A stretch of DNA of 64,000 nucleotides from assembly GCF_013166575.1 (NCBI RefSeq), contig NZ_JABKKE010000001.1, forward strand, positions 62,001 through 126,000, read 5' to 3'. Below are positions 36,356 to 44,799 of this stretch, piece after piece; within the stretch, counting starts at the first letter, position 1, and every line of letters starts with the position of its first letter. The position numbers and the translations under genes are program-made. The notes under the pieces are model-generated. The model did not search any database, was not told the DNA's origin, and worked only from the letters and a program-made list of their open reading frames with translations. The stretch is from Xylanibacter rodentium (GTDB lineage Bacteria; Bacteroidota; Bacteroidia; Bacteroidales; Bacteroidaceae).

Positions 36356-38752
36356 ATGTTCAGAATAGTAAAGAAAAAGCGTTTCTCAGAGAAAGTTTTT
36401 CTCTTTGAGATAGAGGCTCCGATGATAGCAAAGAGCCGTAAGGCAGGCAATTTCGTGATTGTGCGCATCGACAGTAAAGGAGAACGCATGCCACTGACCA
36501 TAGCAGACTCTGATATAAAACGCGGCACAATAACACTTGTAGTGCAGGAGGTTGGTCTGTCGTCAATCAAGCTGTGCCGGTTGAACGAAGGTGACAATGT
36601 AGCCGATGTGGTGGGACCCCTCGGCACACCGACACACATTGAAAAGTTCGGCACAGTGATTTGTGCCGGGGGTGGTGTCGGCGTGGCTCCGATGCTTCCC
36701 ATCATCCGGGCGCTGAAAGCTGCAGGCAACAGAGTATTGTCAGTCATTGCCGGACGTAACAAAGACCTGATTATATTGGAAAACGAGGTGCGCGCAAGTA
36801 GCGACCGGCTTATCATAATGACAGATGACGGCTCTTACGGTGAAAAAGGCATGGTGACGGCCGGCATGGAAAAACTGATACAGCAAGAAGGTCATGTGGA
36901 CAAGGCTTTTGCAATAGGACCTCCGATAATGATGAAGTTCTGCTGCATGCTCACACAGAAATATGGTATACCGACCGACGTGTCGCTCAACACCATCATG
37001 GTAGACGGCACCGGCATGTGCGGAGCCTGCCGACTGACTATAGGCGGCAAGACCAAGTTTGTGTGTATAGATGGTCCGGAATTCGACGGTTCGCTGGTCG
37101 ACTGGGACGAGATGTTCAAACGCATGGGAACATTCAAACGCGCCGAACAAGAGGAACTGGAACATTTTAAAACCGCAGCAAACGCATCGCCGGATGCTGA
37201 GCTCAAGGCTCCGGACAGCAGTGTGCCGGCTGAAAACGGGACTGCCAACAACTGTAAAGGCGGTATGAAAACCGATACGACCGCAGAAAACGTACAGGAA
37301 ATGACATCACGCGAGGCACAATGGCGCAAGGTATTGCGCGCATCGCTGAAACCGAAAGATCGCACAACGATACAAAGAGTGACAATGCCGGAACTGGACG
37401 CCGACTACCGAGCTACAACACGCACAGAAGAAGTCAACATAGGACTGACACCGGAAATGGCAATGCAGGAAGCCAAACGATGCCTTGATTGTGTCAACCC
37501 AAGTTGTGTGGAAGGATGTCCGGTGAACATAAACATTCCGACGTTCATAAAAAACATAGAAAGAGGCGATTTCCTATCGGCAGCCAAAGTCCTGAAACAG
37601 ACTTCCGCTCTGCCTGCTGTGTGTGGCAGGGTATGCCCTCAGGAAAAGCAATGCGAGAGCCGGTGTACATATCTGAAAATGAACAAGCCGGCCGTTGCCA
37701 TCGGTTATCTTGAAAGATTTGCGGCAGATTATGAACGCCAAAGCGGGCTGATATCCGTGCCGGAAATGGCTCCGGCAAACAATATAAAAATTGCCGTGGT
37801 TGGTTCCGGACCATCGGGACTGAGTTTTGCAGGAGATATGGCAAAACGCGGTTACGACGTGCACGTTTTCGAGGCTCTTCATGAAATTGGCGGAGTGCTG
37901 AAATACGGCATACCGGAATTCCGTCTGCCCAACAGTATTGTGGACGTAGAAATAGACAACCTGCGAAAGATGGGAGTGCACTTCACTACAGATTGTATTG
38001 TAGGAAAGACCATTTCAATCGAACAATTGGAAAACGACGGATTCAAAGGCATATTTGTCGGCTCCGGTGCGGGGCTCCCCAACTTCATGGGTATACCCGG
38101 TGAAAACCTTATCAACGTCATGTCGTCAAACGAGTACCTGACACGAGTGAATCTGATGGATGCTGCCAATCCCGATACCGACACTCCAATGAACTTTGGA
38201 AAACATGTGATGGTGGTAGGTGGAGGCAACACCGCCATGGACTCATGCCGCACGGCAAAACGCTTGGGAGCTGAGGTGACCATAGTATACCGCCGTTCGG
38301 AAACAGAAATGCCGGCACGGATTGAAGAAGTGAAACATGCTCGTGAAGAGGGAATAAACTTTCTCACATTGCACAACCCAATAGAGTATATCGGTGACGC
38401 AAACGGAACCGTCAAGCAGGCTGTACTCGAGGTAATGCGACTCGGAGAGCCGGACGAAGGAGGACGCCGGCGTCCGGAACCGACAGGAGAGACAAAGGTA
38501 ATAGATGTAGACCAAGTGATAGTGGCGATAGGCGTATCCCCCAACCCACTCGTCCCGAAATCTGTAGCGGGTCTTGAACTTGGGAAAAAGAATACTATAA
38601 CAGTAAACGACATGATGCGTTCGTCGCGCCACGACCTGTTTGCCGGAGGTGATATAGTACGGGGCGGAGCCACCGTGATACTCGCAATGGGAGACGGACG
38701 GCGTGCAGCAGAAAACATGGACAAACAGCTAATGGAAGAACAAAACAAATGA
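36356..38752 (+). CDS. Fused NfnA-NfnB-like flavoprotein
   Basis: Residues 1-270 or so match the dihydroorotate dehydrogenase electron transfer/NfnA family: an FAD and NAD-binding module with VICAGGGVGVAPMLPIIRAL and a C-rich GTGMCGACRLTIGGKTKFVC cluster site. Residues 310-798 match NADPH-dependent glutamate synthase small subunit/NfnB: CLDCVNPSCVEGCPVNINIP, CGRVCPQEKQCESRC, AVVGSGPSGLSFAGDMAKRG and VVGGGNTAMDSCRTAKRLGA. In NfnAB the two parts catalyse electron-bifurcating NADH, ferredoxin and NADP reactions. The fused form is known in Bacteroidales. It is followed by an overlapping DUF486 gene. Confidence 0.9.
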   Translation: MFRIVKKKRFSEKVFLFEIEAPMIAKSRKAGNFVIVRIDSKGERMPLTIADSDIKRGTITLVVQEVGLSSIKLCRLNEGDNVADVVGPLGTPTHIEKFGTVICAGGGVGVAPMLPIIRALKAAGNRVLSVIAGRNKDLIILENEVRASSDRLIIMTDDGSYGEKGMVTAGMEKLIQQEGHVDKAFAIGPPIMMKFCCMLTQKYGIPTDVSLNTIMVDGTGMCGACRLTIGGKTKFVCIDGPEFDGSLVDWDEMFKRMGTFKRAEQEELEHFKTAANASPDAELKAPDSSVPAENGTANNCKGGMKTDTTAENVQEMTSREAQWRKVLRASLKPKDRTTIQRVTMPELDADYRATTRTEEVNIGLTPEMAMQEAKRCLDCVNPSCVEGCPVNINIPTFIKNIERGDFLSAAKVLKQTSALPAVCGRVCPQEKQCESRCTYLKMNKPAVAIGYLERFAADYERQSGLISVPEMAPANNIKIAVVGSGPSGLSFAGDMAKRGYDVHVFEALHEIGGVLKYGIPEFRLPNSIVDVEIDNLRKMGVHFTTDCIVGKTISIEQLENDGFKGIFVGSGAGLPNFMGIPGENLINVMSSNEYLTRVNLMDAANPDTDTPMNFGKHVMVVGGGNTAMDSCRTAKRLGAEVTIVYRRSETEMPARIEEVKHAREEGINFLTLHNPIEYIGDANGTVKQAVLEVMRLGEPDEGGRRRPEPTGETKVIDVDQVIVAIGVSPNPLVPKSVAGLELGKKNTITVNDMMRSSRHDLFAGGDIVRGGATVILAMGDGRRAAENMDKQLMEEQNK

Positions 38753-39117
38753 ACGGGCTGTATACAGTATTACTGCTCATACTAAGCAATGTGTTCATGA
38801 CACTTGCCTGGTATGGGCATCTTAAATTGCAACAGAATGGCACATCAAGCAACTGGCCATTGGTGGGAGTAATTGTATTTTCATGGGCTATCGCCTTTTT
38901 TGAATATTGTTGTCAGGTGCCGGCCAATCGCATAGGCTTTCAAGACAACGGAGGCCCATTTAGTCTTGTACAGTTGAAAGTTATACAAGAATGTATCAGC
39001 TTGGTTGTATTTGTTATAATGGCAAATATCATGTTTCACGGACAGAACCTGCAATGGAACCATGCACTTGCTTTCCTTTTGATAGTGTTTGCAGTATATC
39101 TTGTATTCATGAAGTGA
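38749..39117 (+). CDS. DUF486 small membrane protein
   Basis: The 122-residue protein has four membrane segments (LYTVLLLILSNVFMTLAWYG first, ALAFLLIVFAVYLVFMK last) and matches the DUF486 family, related to small multidrug-type transporters. Its function is unknown. Its ATG overlaps the upstream stop (ATGA), so it is coupled to the flavoprotein gene. Confidence 0.85.
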   Translation: MNGLYTVLLLILSNVFMTLAWYGHLKLQQNGTSSNWPLVGVIVFSWAIAFFEYCCQVPANRIGFQDNGGPFSLVQLKVIQECISLVVFVIMANIMFHGQNLQWNHALAFLLIVFAVYLVFMK

Positions 39118-39121
39118 TGCC

Positions 39122-39853
39122 ATGCCAGCGAGCAACAATAAAGACAAACTTGAAAGAAAAATTGTAAAACGCTTTAGAAAAGCGCTTTCCGACTATCGAC
39201 TTATAGAAGATGGAGACAAAATTCTTGTAGGTCTGTCAGGTGGAAAGGATTCATTGTGTCTGTTGGAGATGCTTGGTAGAAGAGCTATGATAAACAAGCC
39301 GGAATTCAGTGTCGAAGCCATACACATAAAAATAGAAAACATAAATTACGAATCGGATACGGCATACCTGAAAAACTTCGCAGAACGGTTTGGCGTACCA
39401 TTGCATATCGTCACTACACGATTCGACAAGAAAGACGATTGCCGCAAACCGACATGTTTTCTCTGTTCGTGGTACAGACGCAAAACAATACTCAGATTTG
39501 CCCAAGAATCAGGATGCAACAAGATTGCTCTCGGCCATCATATGGACGACATCATACACACTGCGTTGATGAACACATTTTACCAAGGACGCTTCTCCAC
39601 AATGCCGGCAAGTCTGAAATTAAACAAGATGCCCCTTACCATCATCAGACCACTATGTCTGGTGGCTGAGGCCGACATAAGAATGTATGCAGAAATACAA
39701 GGCTACGAAAAACAGCTCAAGCGATGTCCACACGAGCGGGAAACAAACCGAACTGCAATCGGAAAGATGTTTGAAGAACTGGAAAAAACAAATCCGGAAA
39801 TAAGGTATTCCGTATGGAACGCACTTGAAGCAGAGAATAAGTTGATTGAGTAG
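39122..39853 (+). CDS. TtcA-like PP-loop tRNA thiolase
   Basis: The 243-residue protein has the PP-loop ATP-pyrophosphatase motif VGLSGGKDSLCLLEML and the CFLCSWYRRK C-x2-C pair that in TtcA binds an iron-sulfur cluster. GHHMDDIIHTALMN and RPLCLVAEADIRMYAE are further blocks. TtcA makes 2-thiocytidine at position 32 of tRNA. The gene name ttcA is likely, although related PP-loop families are hard to separate by eye. It starts 4 bases after the DUF486 stop. Confidence 0.85.
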   Translation: MPASNNKDKLERKIVKRFRKALSDYRLIEDGDKILVGLSGGKDSLCLLEMLGRRAMINKPEFSVEAIHIKIENINYESDTAYLKNFAERFGVPLHIVTTRFDKKDDCRKPTCFLCSWYRRKTILRFAQESGCNKIALGHHMDDIIHTALMNTFYQGRFSTMPASLKLNKMPLTIIRPLCLVAEADIRMYAEIQGYEKQLKRCPHERETNRTAIGKMFEELEKTNPEIRYSVWNALEAENKLIE

Positions 39854-39880
39854 TCTTTAATTTTTGTTAATACATTATGA

Positions 39881-39902
39881 GGTAATGAATCTTTTCATTA
39901 CC
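39881..39902 (+). terminator. Hairpin overlapping the next -7 box
   Basis: GGTAATGAA (39,881-39,889) and TTCATTACC (39,894-39,902) form a perfect 9-bp stem after the ttcA-like gene. The 3' arm runs into TACCTTTG (39,899-39,906), a -7 box for the next gene. Confidence 0.55.
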
Positions 39903-39931
39903 TTTGTTAATCCTAAAACAACAGAGACATA

Positions 39932-41095
39932 ATGAAGAGAACGTTTTTATTCGTAATAATGGCAATACTGGCTTTCACATACTCGCCGGCGCAAAGAAAG
40001 ATTGCACGGAAGGCAAAGCCCGCAAAAGAAACAAAAGAGAATGTTGATCCACGGATTGAGAGCATGACAATCTCAACACAGAAAGTAATGTTCATTGACA
40101 GTATCGTAGCAGACAAAAATACTTTTCTGAAAGAATACAGACTCAATGACGAAGCCGGCTCACTGCATAGATACAACGATTTCTTTGCAACCGACAAGTT
40201 GCCCGAATCATATATACATATCAACGAAATGGGCAATAAATGTTACTATTCGCTTGGAGACACATGCGACATGAAATTGTACACAAGTGACATGTTGGAC
40301 AAGACTTGGACCGAACCGGTAGAACTTAAAGGCATATACGACAAAGAAAAATACAACTCCTTGTCATTCCCGTTCATGATGGCCGACGGCACCACATTAT
40401 ATTTTGCAGCCAAAGGCACGGAAAGTATCGGTGGATATGATATTTTTGTCACACGGTTCGACTCCGAAACGGGTCAGTATCTCAAGCCCGAGAATATTGG
40501 AATGCCTTTCAACTCTGAGGCAAACGACTATATGTATGCAGTGGACGAGCTTGACAGCATAGGATGGTTTGTCACAGACCGCAACCAACTGGAAGGCAAA
40601 GTATGTATATACATATTCATTCCGTCGGACACACGGCAGACATATCAGACTGAGGCATACTCGACGGAACAGATTGAACGGTTTGCACGCATAGCTAAAA
40701 TATCCGATACTTGGGAGAACAAGAGCATCAGGTCAAAGGCCATGGCCAGATTAAAAAGCATTACAGAAGGGAAAAGAGAAAATAACAACGGCAGCCGAAT
40801 GCGCTTCGTCATCAATAATAACACGATATACCGAACGTCAGCCGATTTCCGTTCGAAGGAAAATATACAAAGGTTTGAAACACTGAAAACGATGACATCA
40901 AATCTGAATACTCTTGCCACAGCATTAGACAAGGCACGCAAGTATTACTCCAAAGCCAATGCTCAAGAACGAAACGAACTAAAAGAGGAGATACTAAAAA
41001 GCGAAAAACAATATGAGCGTCTGGAAATGGATATAAAACAATTGGAAAAGGACATAAGAAACTCTGAAAACCAATATTATGTCAAAAAAGAATAG
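39932..41095 (+). CDS. Secreted PD40 (beta-propeller) protein
   Basis: The 387-residue protein has a signal peptide (MKRTFLFVIMAILAFTYSPA) and WD40-like PD40 repeats: LSFPFMMADGTTLYFAAKGT, GGYDIFVTRFDSETG and NDYMYAVDELDSIGWFVTDR. Related periplasmic PD40 proteins occur in type IX secretion and envelope complexes, usually with an OmpA domain; none is present here. The C-terminal 150 residues form a long helical coiled coil ending NSENQYYVKKE. A structural role in the periplasm is likely, but not shown. Confidence 0.75.
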   Translation: MKRTFLFVIMAILAFTYSPAQRKIARKAKPAKETKENVDPRIESMTISTQKVMFIDSIVADKNTFLKEYRLNDEAGSLHRYNDFFATDKLPESYIHINEMGNKCYYSLGDTCDMKLYTSDMLDKTWTEPVELKGIYDKEKYNSLSFPFMMADGTTLYFAAKGTESIGGYDIFVTRFDSETGQYLKPENIGMPFNSEANDYMYAVDELDSIGWFVTDRNQLEGKVCIYIFIPSDTRQTYQTEAYSTEQIERFARIAKISDTWENKSIRSKAMARLKSITEGKRENNNGSRMRFVINNNTIYRTSADFRSKENIQRFETLKTMTSNLNTLATALDKARKYYSKANAQERNELKEEILKSEKQYERLEMDIKQLEKDIRNSENQYYVKKE

Positions 41096-41171
41096 ACTAC
41101 ACTTTTGTCTGACTGCTGAAATAGACAAAGAACAGTTCTAAGTAAAAAATCAACTTAAAAATAACGATATT

Positions 41172-42044
41172 ATGAAGAAATATTTTGCAGAATCGGAACT
41201 GATAATCAATCAAGACGGAAGCATATTCCATCTTCACTTGAAACCGGAGCAGATGGCCGACAAGATAATCCTCGTTGGAGATCCCGGACGAGTGGAACTC
41301 GTGGCATCACATTTCGACAGACGTGAATGCGAAACGGAAAATCGAGAATTCCGAACTGTCACAGGAACTTTCCGCGGCAAACGCATCACTGTACAGAGCA
41401 CAGGCATAGGCTGCGATAATATAGACATTGTTCTGAACGAAATGGACGCTCTTGCAAATATAGACTTCAAGACACGTACAGAAAACGAAGCACACCGACA
41501 ACTGACCTTTGTACGCATCGGTACATGCGGAGGACTGCAGCCATACACTCCGACTGGAACATTTATAATAAGTGAGAAAAGTATCGGGTTCGACGGGCTG
41601 CTGAATTTCTATGCTGGACGCAACGAGGTGTGCGACTTGGATTTTGAACAGGCATTCACCAAACACATGAATTGGAACAGACAGCTCGGCTCACCATATG
41701 TGATAGACGCAGACAAGGAACTGACCGAGCGTATCGCGGCAAACGACATGGTACGCGGAGTGACTATAGCCTGTGGAGGATTCTTCGGCCCGCAAGGACG
41801 TGAGTTGCGCATTCCCCTATCCGACCCTGACCAAAATAAGAAAATAGAACGATTTGTACATAACGGTCACCGCATCACAAACTTTGAGATGGAAAGTTCG
41901 GCCATTGCAGGACTGGCCCGACTGATGGGACACAAAGCTACAACATGCTGTATGGTAATAGCCAACAGACTGGAGAAACAGGCAAATACAGGATACAAAA
42001 ATACTATCGACAATCTGATAGAAAAAGTATTGGAACGAATCTGA
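41172..42044 (+). CDS. Nucleoside phosphorylase (uridine phosphorylase-like)
   Basis: The 290-residue protein has the phosphorylase-1 blocks: IILVGDPGRVELVASHF (phosphate binding), STGIGCDNIDIVLNEM, VRIGTCGGLQPYTPTGTFII and NFEMESSAIAGLARLMGHKA, whose Glu-Met-Glu contacts the ribose. It should split uridine or a purine nucleoside with phosphate for base salvage. Together with cdd it fits pyrimidine salvage. Uridine phosphorylase is the best guess; the base specificity is not certain. Confidence 0.85.
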   Translation: MKKYFAESELIINQDGSIFHLHLKPEQMADKIILVGDPGRVELVASHFDRRECETENREFRTVTGTFRGKRITVQSTGIGCDNIDIVLNEMDALANIDFKTRTENEAHRQLTFVRIGTCGGLQPYTPTGTFIISEKSIGFDGLLNFYAGRNEVCDLDFEQAFTKHMNWNRQLGSPYVIDADKELTERIAANDMVRGVTIACGGFFGPQGRELRIPLSDPDQNKKIERFVHNGHRITNFEMESSAIAGLARLMGHKATTCCMVIANRLEKQANTGYKNTIDNLIEKVLERI

Positions 42045-42055
42045 CATATATATAA

Positions 42056-43576
42056 ATGGCAAATGATACAATATGCGCCCTCGCCACACCGGCCGGGGGC
42101 GCCATTGGAATAATACGTATATCAGGAAGTCTGGCTATAAACATAACCGATAGCATTTTCCGTCCTGCCAATGTATGCAGAAAGAAGGACGGAAATGAAA
42201 GTACCACAGCCGGACATCTCAAGAAAGCGCGCACACAAACAATACATTATGGAACAATAACAGATTCCGAAGGGAATATCATAGATGATGTTCTCGTGGC
42301 ATTATTCCGTGCCCCTCATTCGTATACCGGCGAGGACAGCACTGAAATATCATGTCACGGTTCACGTTATATCCTCAATAAAGTTCTACAACTGCTCATT
42401 GATGCCGGATGCCGACAGGCACAACCGGGCGAATACACACAACGTGCGTTTCTCAACGGCAAAATGGATTTAAGCCAGGCTGAAGCCGTGGCCGATCTGA
42501 TCGCAGCCACCAACAGCGCAACCCACCGTATTGCAATCGGACAATTACGTGGTAATATCAGCACCGAACTGTCACAACTGCGAGACCGTCTGCTGAAAAT
42601 GACATCTCTCATCGAACTGGAACTCGACTTCAGTGACCATGAAGAGCTGGAATTTGCAGACCGCACTGAGTTATTGTCATTAGCAAACACGATATCCCAA
42701 CACATCAACAACCTGACATCAACATTCGCTTCTGGCCACGCCATCAAGCAAGGCATACCGGTAGCCATAGTCGGGAAGACAAACGTCGGTAAAAGCACAC
42801 TGCTCAACTTACTGGTAGGAGAAGATAAAGCCATTGTAAGCAACATACACGGTACAACACGTGATGTAATAGAAGATACGACCGACATTAACGGAGTTAC
42901 TTTCCGGTTCGTAGATACGGCCGGATTGCGTACCACTGACGACGAGATAGAACGCATCGGAATAGAGCGCACTTACCGGAAACTGAATGACGCAACCATT
43001 GTTTTATGGATTGTAGATTCCATTCCGTCTCACGAAGAATGCAGGGATATAATAAGCCGCTGCCATAACAAAAAGTTGATAGTGGTCAATAACAAGACCG
43101 ATATAACCGATATTACCACACAACTCTCCAAGCTATTCTATTGCATAACCCAATCTTATATTACAGATAGCAACGAAGAAAACCGCACTTACTTATCTTC
43201 AAATTACAATACTGAAATTACAGATACAAAGACAAAAACGACAATACCATCATCTGATATAGAAATTATAGGCATCAGCGCTGCAACAGGCAACAACACC
43301 GAAACTCTGCGTAACACGATATATCGTTTGGCCGACATTCCTGCCATACACGAAAATGATGTAATACTCACATCTGCCAGGCATTATAACTCTCTTATCC
43401 TCGCACATAAGAGTATAATTCGAGTAATTGATGGATTAAATCTCGGGCTTAGCGGTGATTTGCTCAGCGAAGATCTACGCATATGCATAGAACATCTGGC
43501 CGAAATAACTGGCAACCAAATTAACACAAACGAAGTTTTAGCAAATATCTTCAAGCATTTCTGCGTCGGAAAGTAA
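42056..43576 (+). CDS. mnmE: tRNA modification GTPase MnmE
   Basis: The 506-residue protein has the N-terminal tetrahydrofolate domain (ICALATPAGGAIGIIRISGS), the G domain with AIVGKTNVGKSTLLNLLVGE, GTTRDVIEDT and DTAGLRTTDDEIERIG, and the C-terminal Cys in FCVGK that ends the family. With MnmG it modifies U34 of several tRNAs. It is about 50 residues longer than usual: a Thr/Ser/Asn-rich stretch near residues 357-405 interrupts the G domain. The last codons border the mobile element. Confidence 0.97.
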   Translation: MANDTICALATPAGGAIGIIRISGSLAINITDSIFRPANVCRKKDGNESTTAGHLKKARTQTIHYGTITDSEGNIIDDVLVALFRAPHSYTGEDSTEISCHGSRYILNKVLQLLIDAGCRQAQPGEYTQRAFLNGKMDLSQAEAVADLIAATNSATHRIAIGQLRGNISTELSQLRDRLLKMTSLIELELDFSDHEELEFADRTELLSLANTISQHINNLTSTFASGHAIKQGIPVAIVGKTNVGKSTLLNLLVGEDKAIVSNIHGTTRDVIEDTTDINGVTFRFVDTAGLRTTDDEIERIGIERTYRKLNDATIVLWIVDSIPSHEECRDIISRCHNKKLIVVNNKTDITDITTQLSKLFYCITQSYITDSNEENRTYLSSNYNTEITDTKTKTTIPSSDIEIIGISAATGNNTETLRNTIYRLADIPAIHENDVILTSARHYNSLILAHKSIIRVIDGLNLGLSGDLLSEDLRICIEHLAEITGNQINTNEVLANIFKHFCVGK

Positions 43577-43618
43577 GGGGTGATTACCAACGATTAGCAC
43601 ATATCATCAATGATTATT

Positions 43619-43641
43619 AAGGCGTTCATTTTGAGCGCCTT
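43619..43641 (+). terminator. First of two tandem terminators after mnmE
   Basis: AAGGCGTTCA pairs with TGAGCGCCTT (one G-T pair) across a three-base loop, followed by TCTTTTT. Confidence 0.75.
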
Positions 43642-43648
43642 TCTTTTT

Positions 43649-43682
43649 AGCCTTATAAGCGATGATTATCGTTTATAGGGCT
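43649..43682 (+). terminator. Second tandem terminator at the element edge
   Basis: AGCCTTATAAGCGAT (43,649-43,663) pairs with ATCGTTTATAGGGCT (43,668-43,682) through 15 pairs, two of them wobble, followed by TTTTT. It shields the element from mnmE transcription. Confidence 0.75.
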
Positions 43683-43747
43683 TTTTTAGCTCATTTTTGT
43701 ACCGCATTTGTTGCTCGCTTGTTACTCTCCGATTTTAGTGGATACAC

Positions 43748-43774
43748 TGGTACGTCATGGTACGTGGTGGTACG
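43748..43774. repeat. Three TGGTACG iterons, 10-bp period
   Basis: TGGTACG occurs at 43,748, 43,758 and 43,768, exactly one helical turn apart, between the element edge and the first gene. Such phased short repeats are typical of integrase arm sites or excisionase sites. Confidence 0.65.
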
Positions 43775-43812
43775 CGATGAAACATATTTGGCGAAATAAA
43801 CGGATAAATAAA

Positions 43813-44715
43813 ATGAGTAGTAGAATAGACATTCAGAAAAGATTTAAGTGGTGCAATGCTGTTTTCATAGCCCATAAGACCACCACAGAGTATTGTTCAC
43901 ACCGATGCGCAAACCTTGCCTATAAAGACAGGGTTAGGAAACAGCGCATTGAAAGTCTGCAACACAAACTTGGGAAAAGCATCAAGACACCTCCAAACTT
44001 AAACAAAGAGTATCTTACCCCATCAGAAGTAGCCGAACTATTAAATATCGGGCGCACTTCCATATATCGCTATATCCGCAATGGAGTAATCAAGGTAATC
44101 CGAATTGAAAGAAAAACACTTATTCGCAAAGCTGACATAGAAGATATGACAGACTTTTTTGTTCAAGAAGCAGAAAACAAACAATCCAAAGAAAAAGCCC
44201 CTATCACTGACTTCTACACCACCGCCGAAGTCAAAGAGAAATATCATGTAAACGAATCATGGATATTCTTGGTGGCTAAGAAGAACAACATACCTCGGAC
44301 TTTCAATCGTGGCAAGACCTACTGGAGTAAGAAACACATGGATGCTTACTTTGCCAAGAAAGCTCCGAACCCCGACATTACCGAATGGTACAACACACAA
44401 CAAATGCAGGAAAAATTCGGCATGACCTTATCCGCTATCTACACTTTCGTTTCCAAGAACGACATCCCGAAGAAGAAAGAGGGTATCATGGTTTATTATT
44501 CCAAGAAGCACGTGGATATAGCCAAAGGTGTGGCACCACCCAAAGAGCCACAGTATTATACGGTAGCCGAAGCAATGGAGAAATTCAATCTTACCCGTGA
44601 CCAACTCTATCATTATGCGAAGTATCATAATATCCCAAAGGTCAAAAAAGGCAAATACACGCTTATCTCCAAACCTGAATTGGAGAAATTGCTTGAAGCT
44701 CCAAAGATTGGATAA
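43813..44715 (+). CDS. Multi-HTH DNA-binding protein near the integrase
   Basis: The 300-residue protein has an N-terminal zinc-ribbon-like part and three excisionase-type HTH repeats: LTPSEVAELLNIGRTSIYRY, YTTAEVKEKYHVNESWIFLV with YNTQQMQEKFGMTLSAIYTF, and YTVAEAMEKFNLTRDQLYHY. It is a standard companion of tyrosine integrases in Bacteroidales elements and probably acts in excision or regulation. I start it at the ATG at 43,813 because homologues begin near MSxxIxIxxR. The N-terminal finger has lost its first Cys (FKWCNAVF where CEYCGKxF is usual). It ends before the integrase promoter. Confidence 0.82.
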   Translation: MSSRIDIQKRFKWCNAVFIAHKTTTEYCSHRCANLAYKDRVRKQRIESLQHKLGKSIKTPPNLNKEYLTPSEVAELLNIGRTSIYRYIRNGVIKVIRIERKTLIRKADIEDMTDFFVQEAENKQSKEKAPITDFYTTAEVKEKYHVNESWIFLVAKKNNIPRTFNRGKTYWSKKHMDAYFAKKAPNPDITEWYNTQQMQEKFGMTLSAIYTFVSKNDIPKKKEGIMVYYSKKHVDIAKGVAPPKEPQYYTVAEAMEKFNLTRDQLYHYAKYHNIPKVKKGKYTLISKPELEKLLEAPKIG

Positions 44716-44764
44716 GTTATTTTTCGGTGAATGTACCCACCATTGAATCACCTTATTCCTTTGC
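44714..44764 (+). promoter_or_regulatory. Integrase promoter-operator, copy A of a repeated module
   Basis: This 51-base module shares about four fifths of its bases with 47,958-48,008, including CCACCATTGAA and TTCCTTTGC. It has GGTG and CACC words as an inverted pair. It starts in the last codon region of the upstream gene and ends 35 bases before the integrase ATG. Confidence 0.65.
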
Positions 44765-44799
44765 ATCAAACAAATGTAAAACTCTAAATATTAAAAAGT

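Noticed and set aside
43540-43830. tRNA gene as integration site
   Set aside because: No tRNA fold or T-loop word could be found near the element edge.
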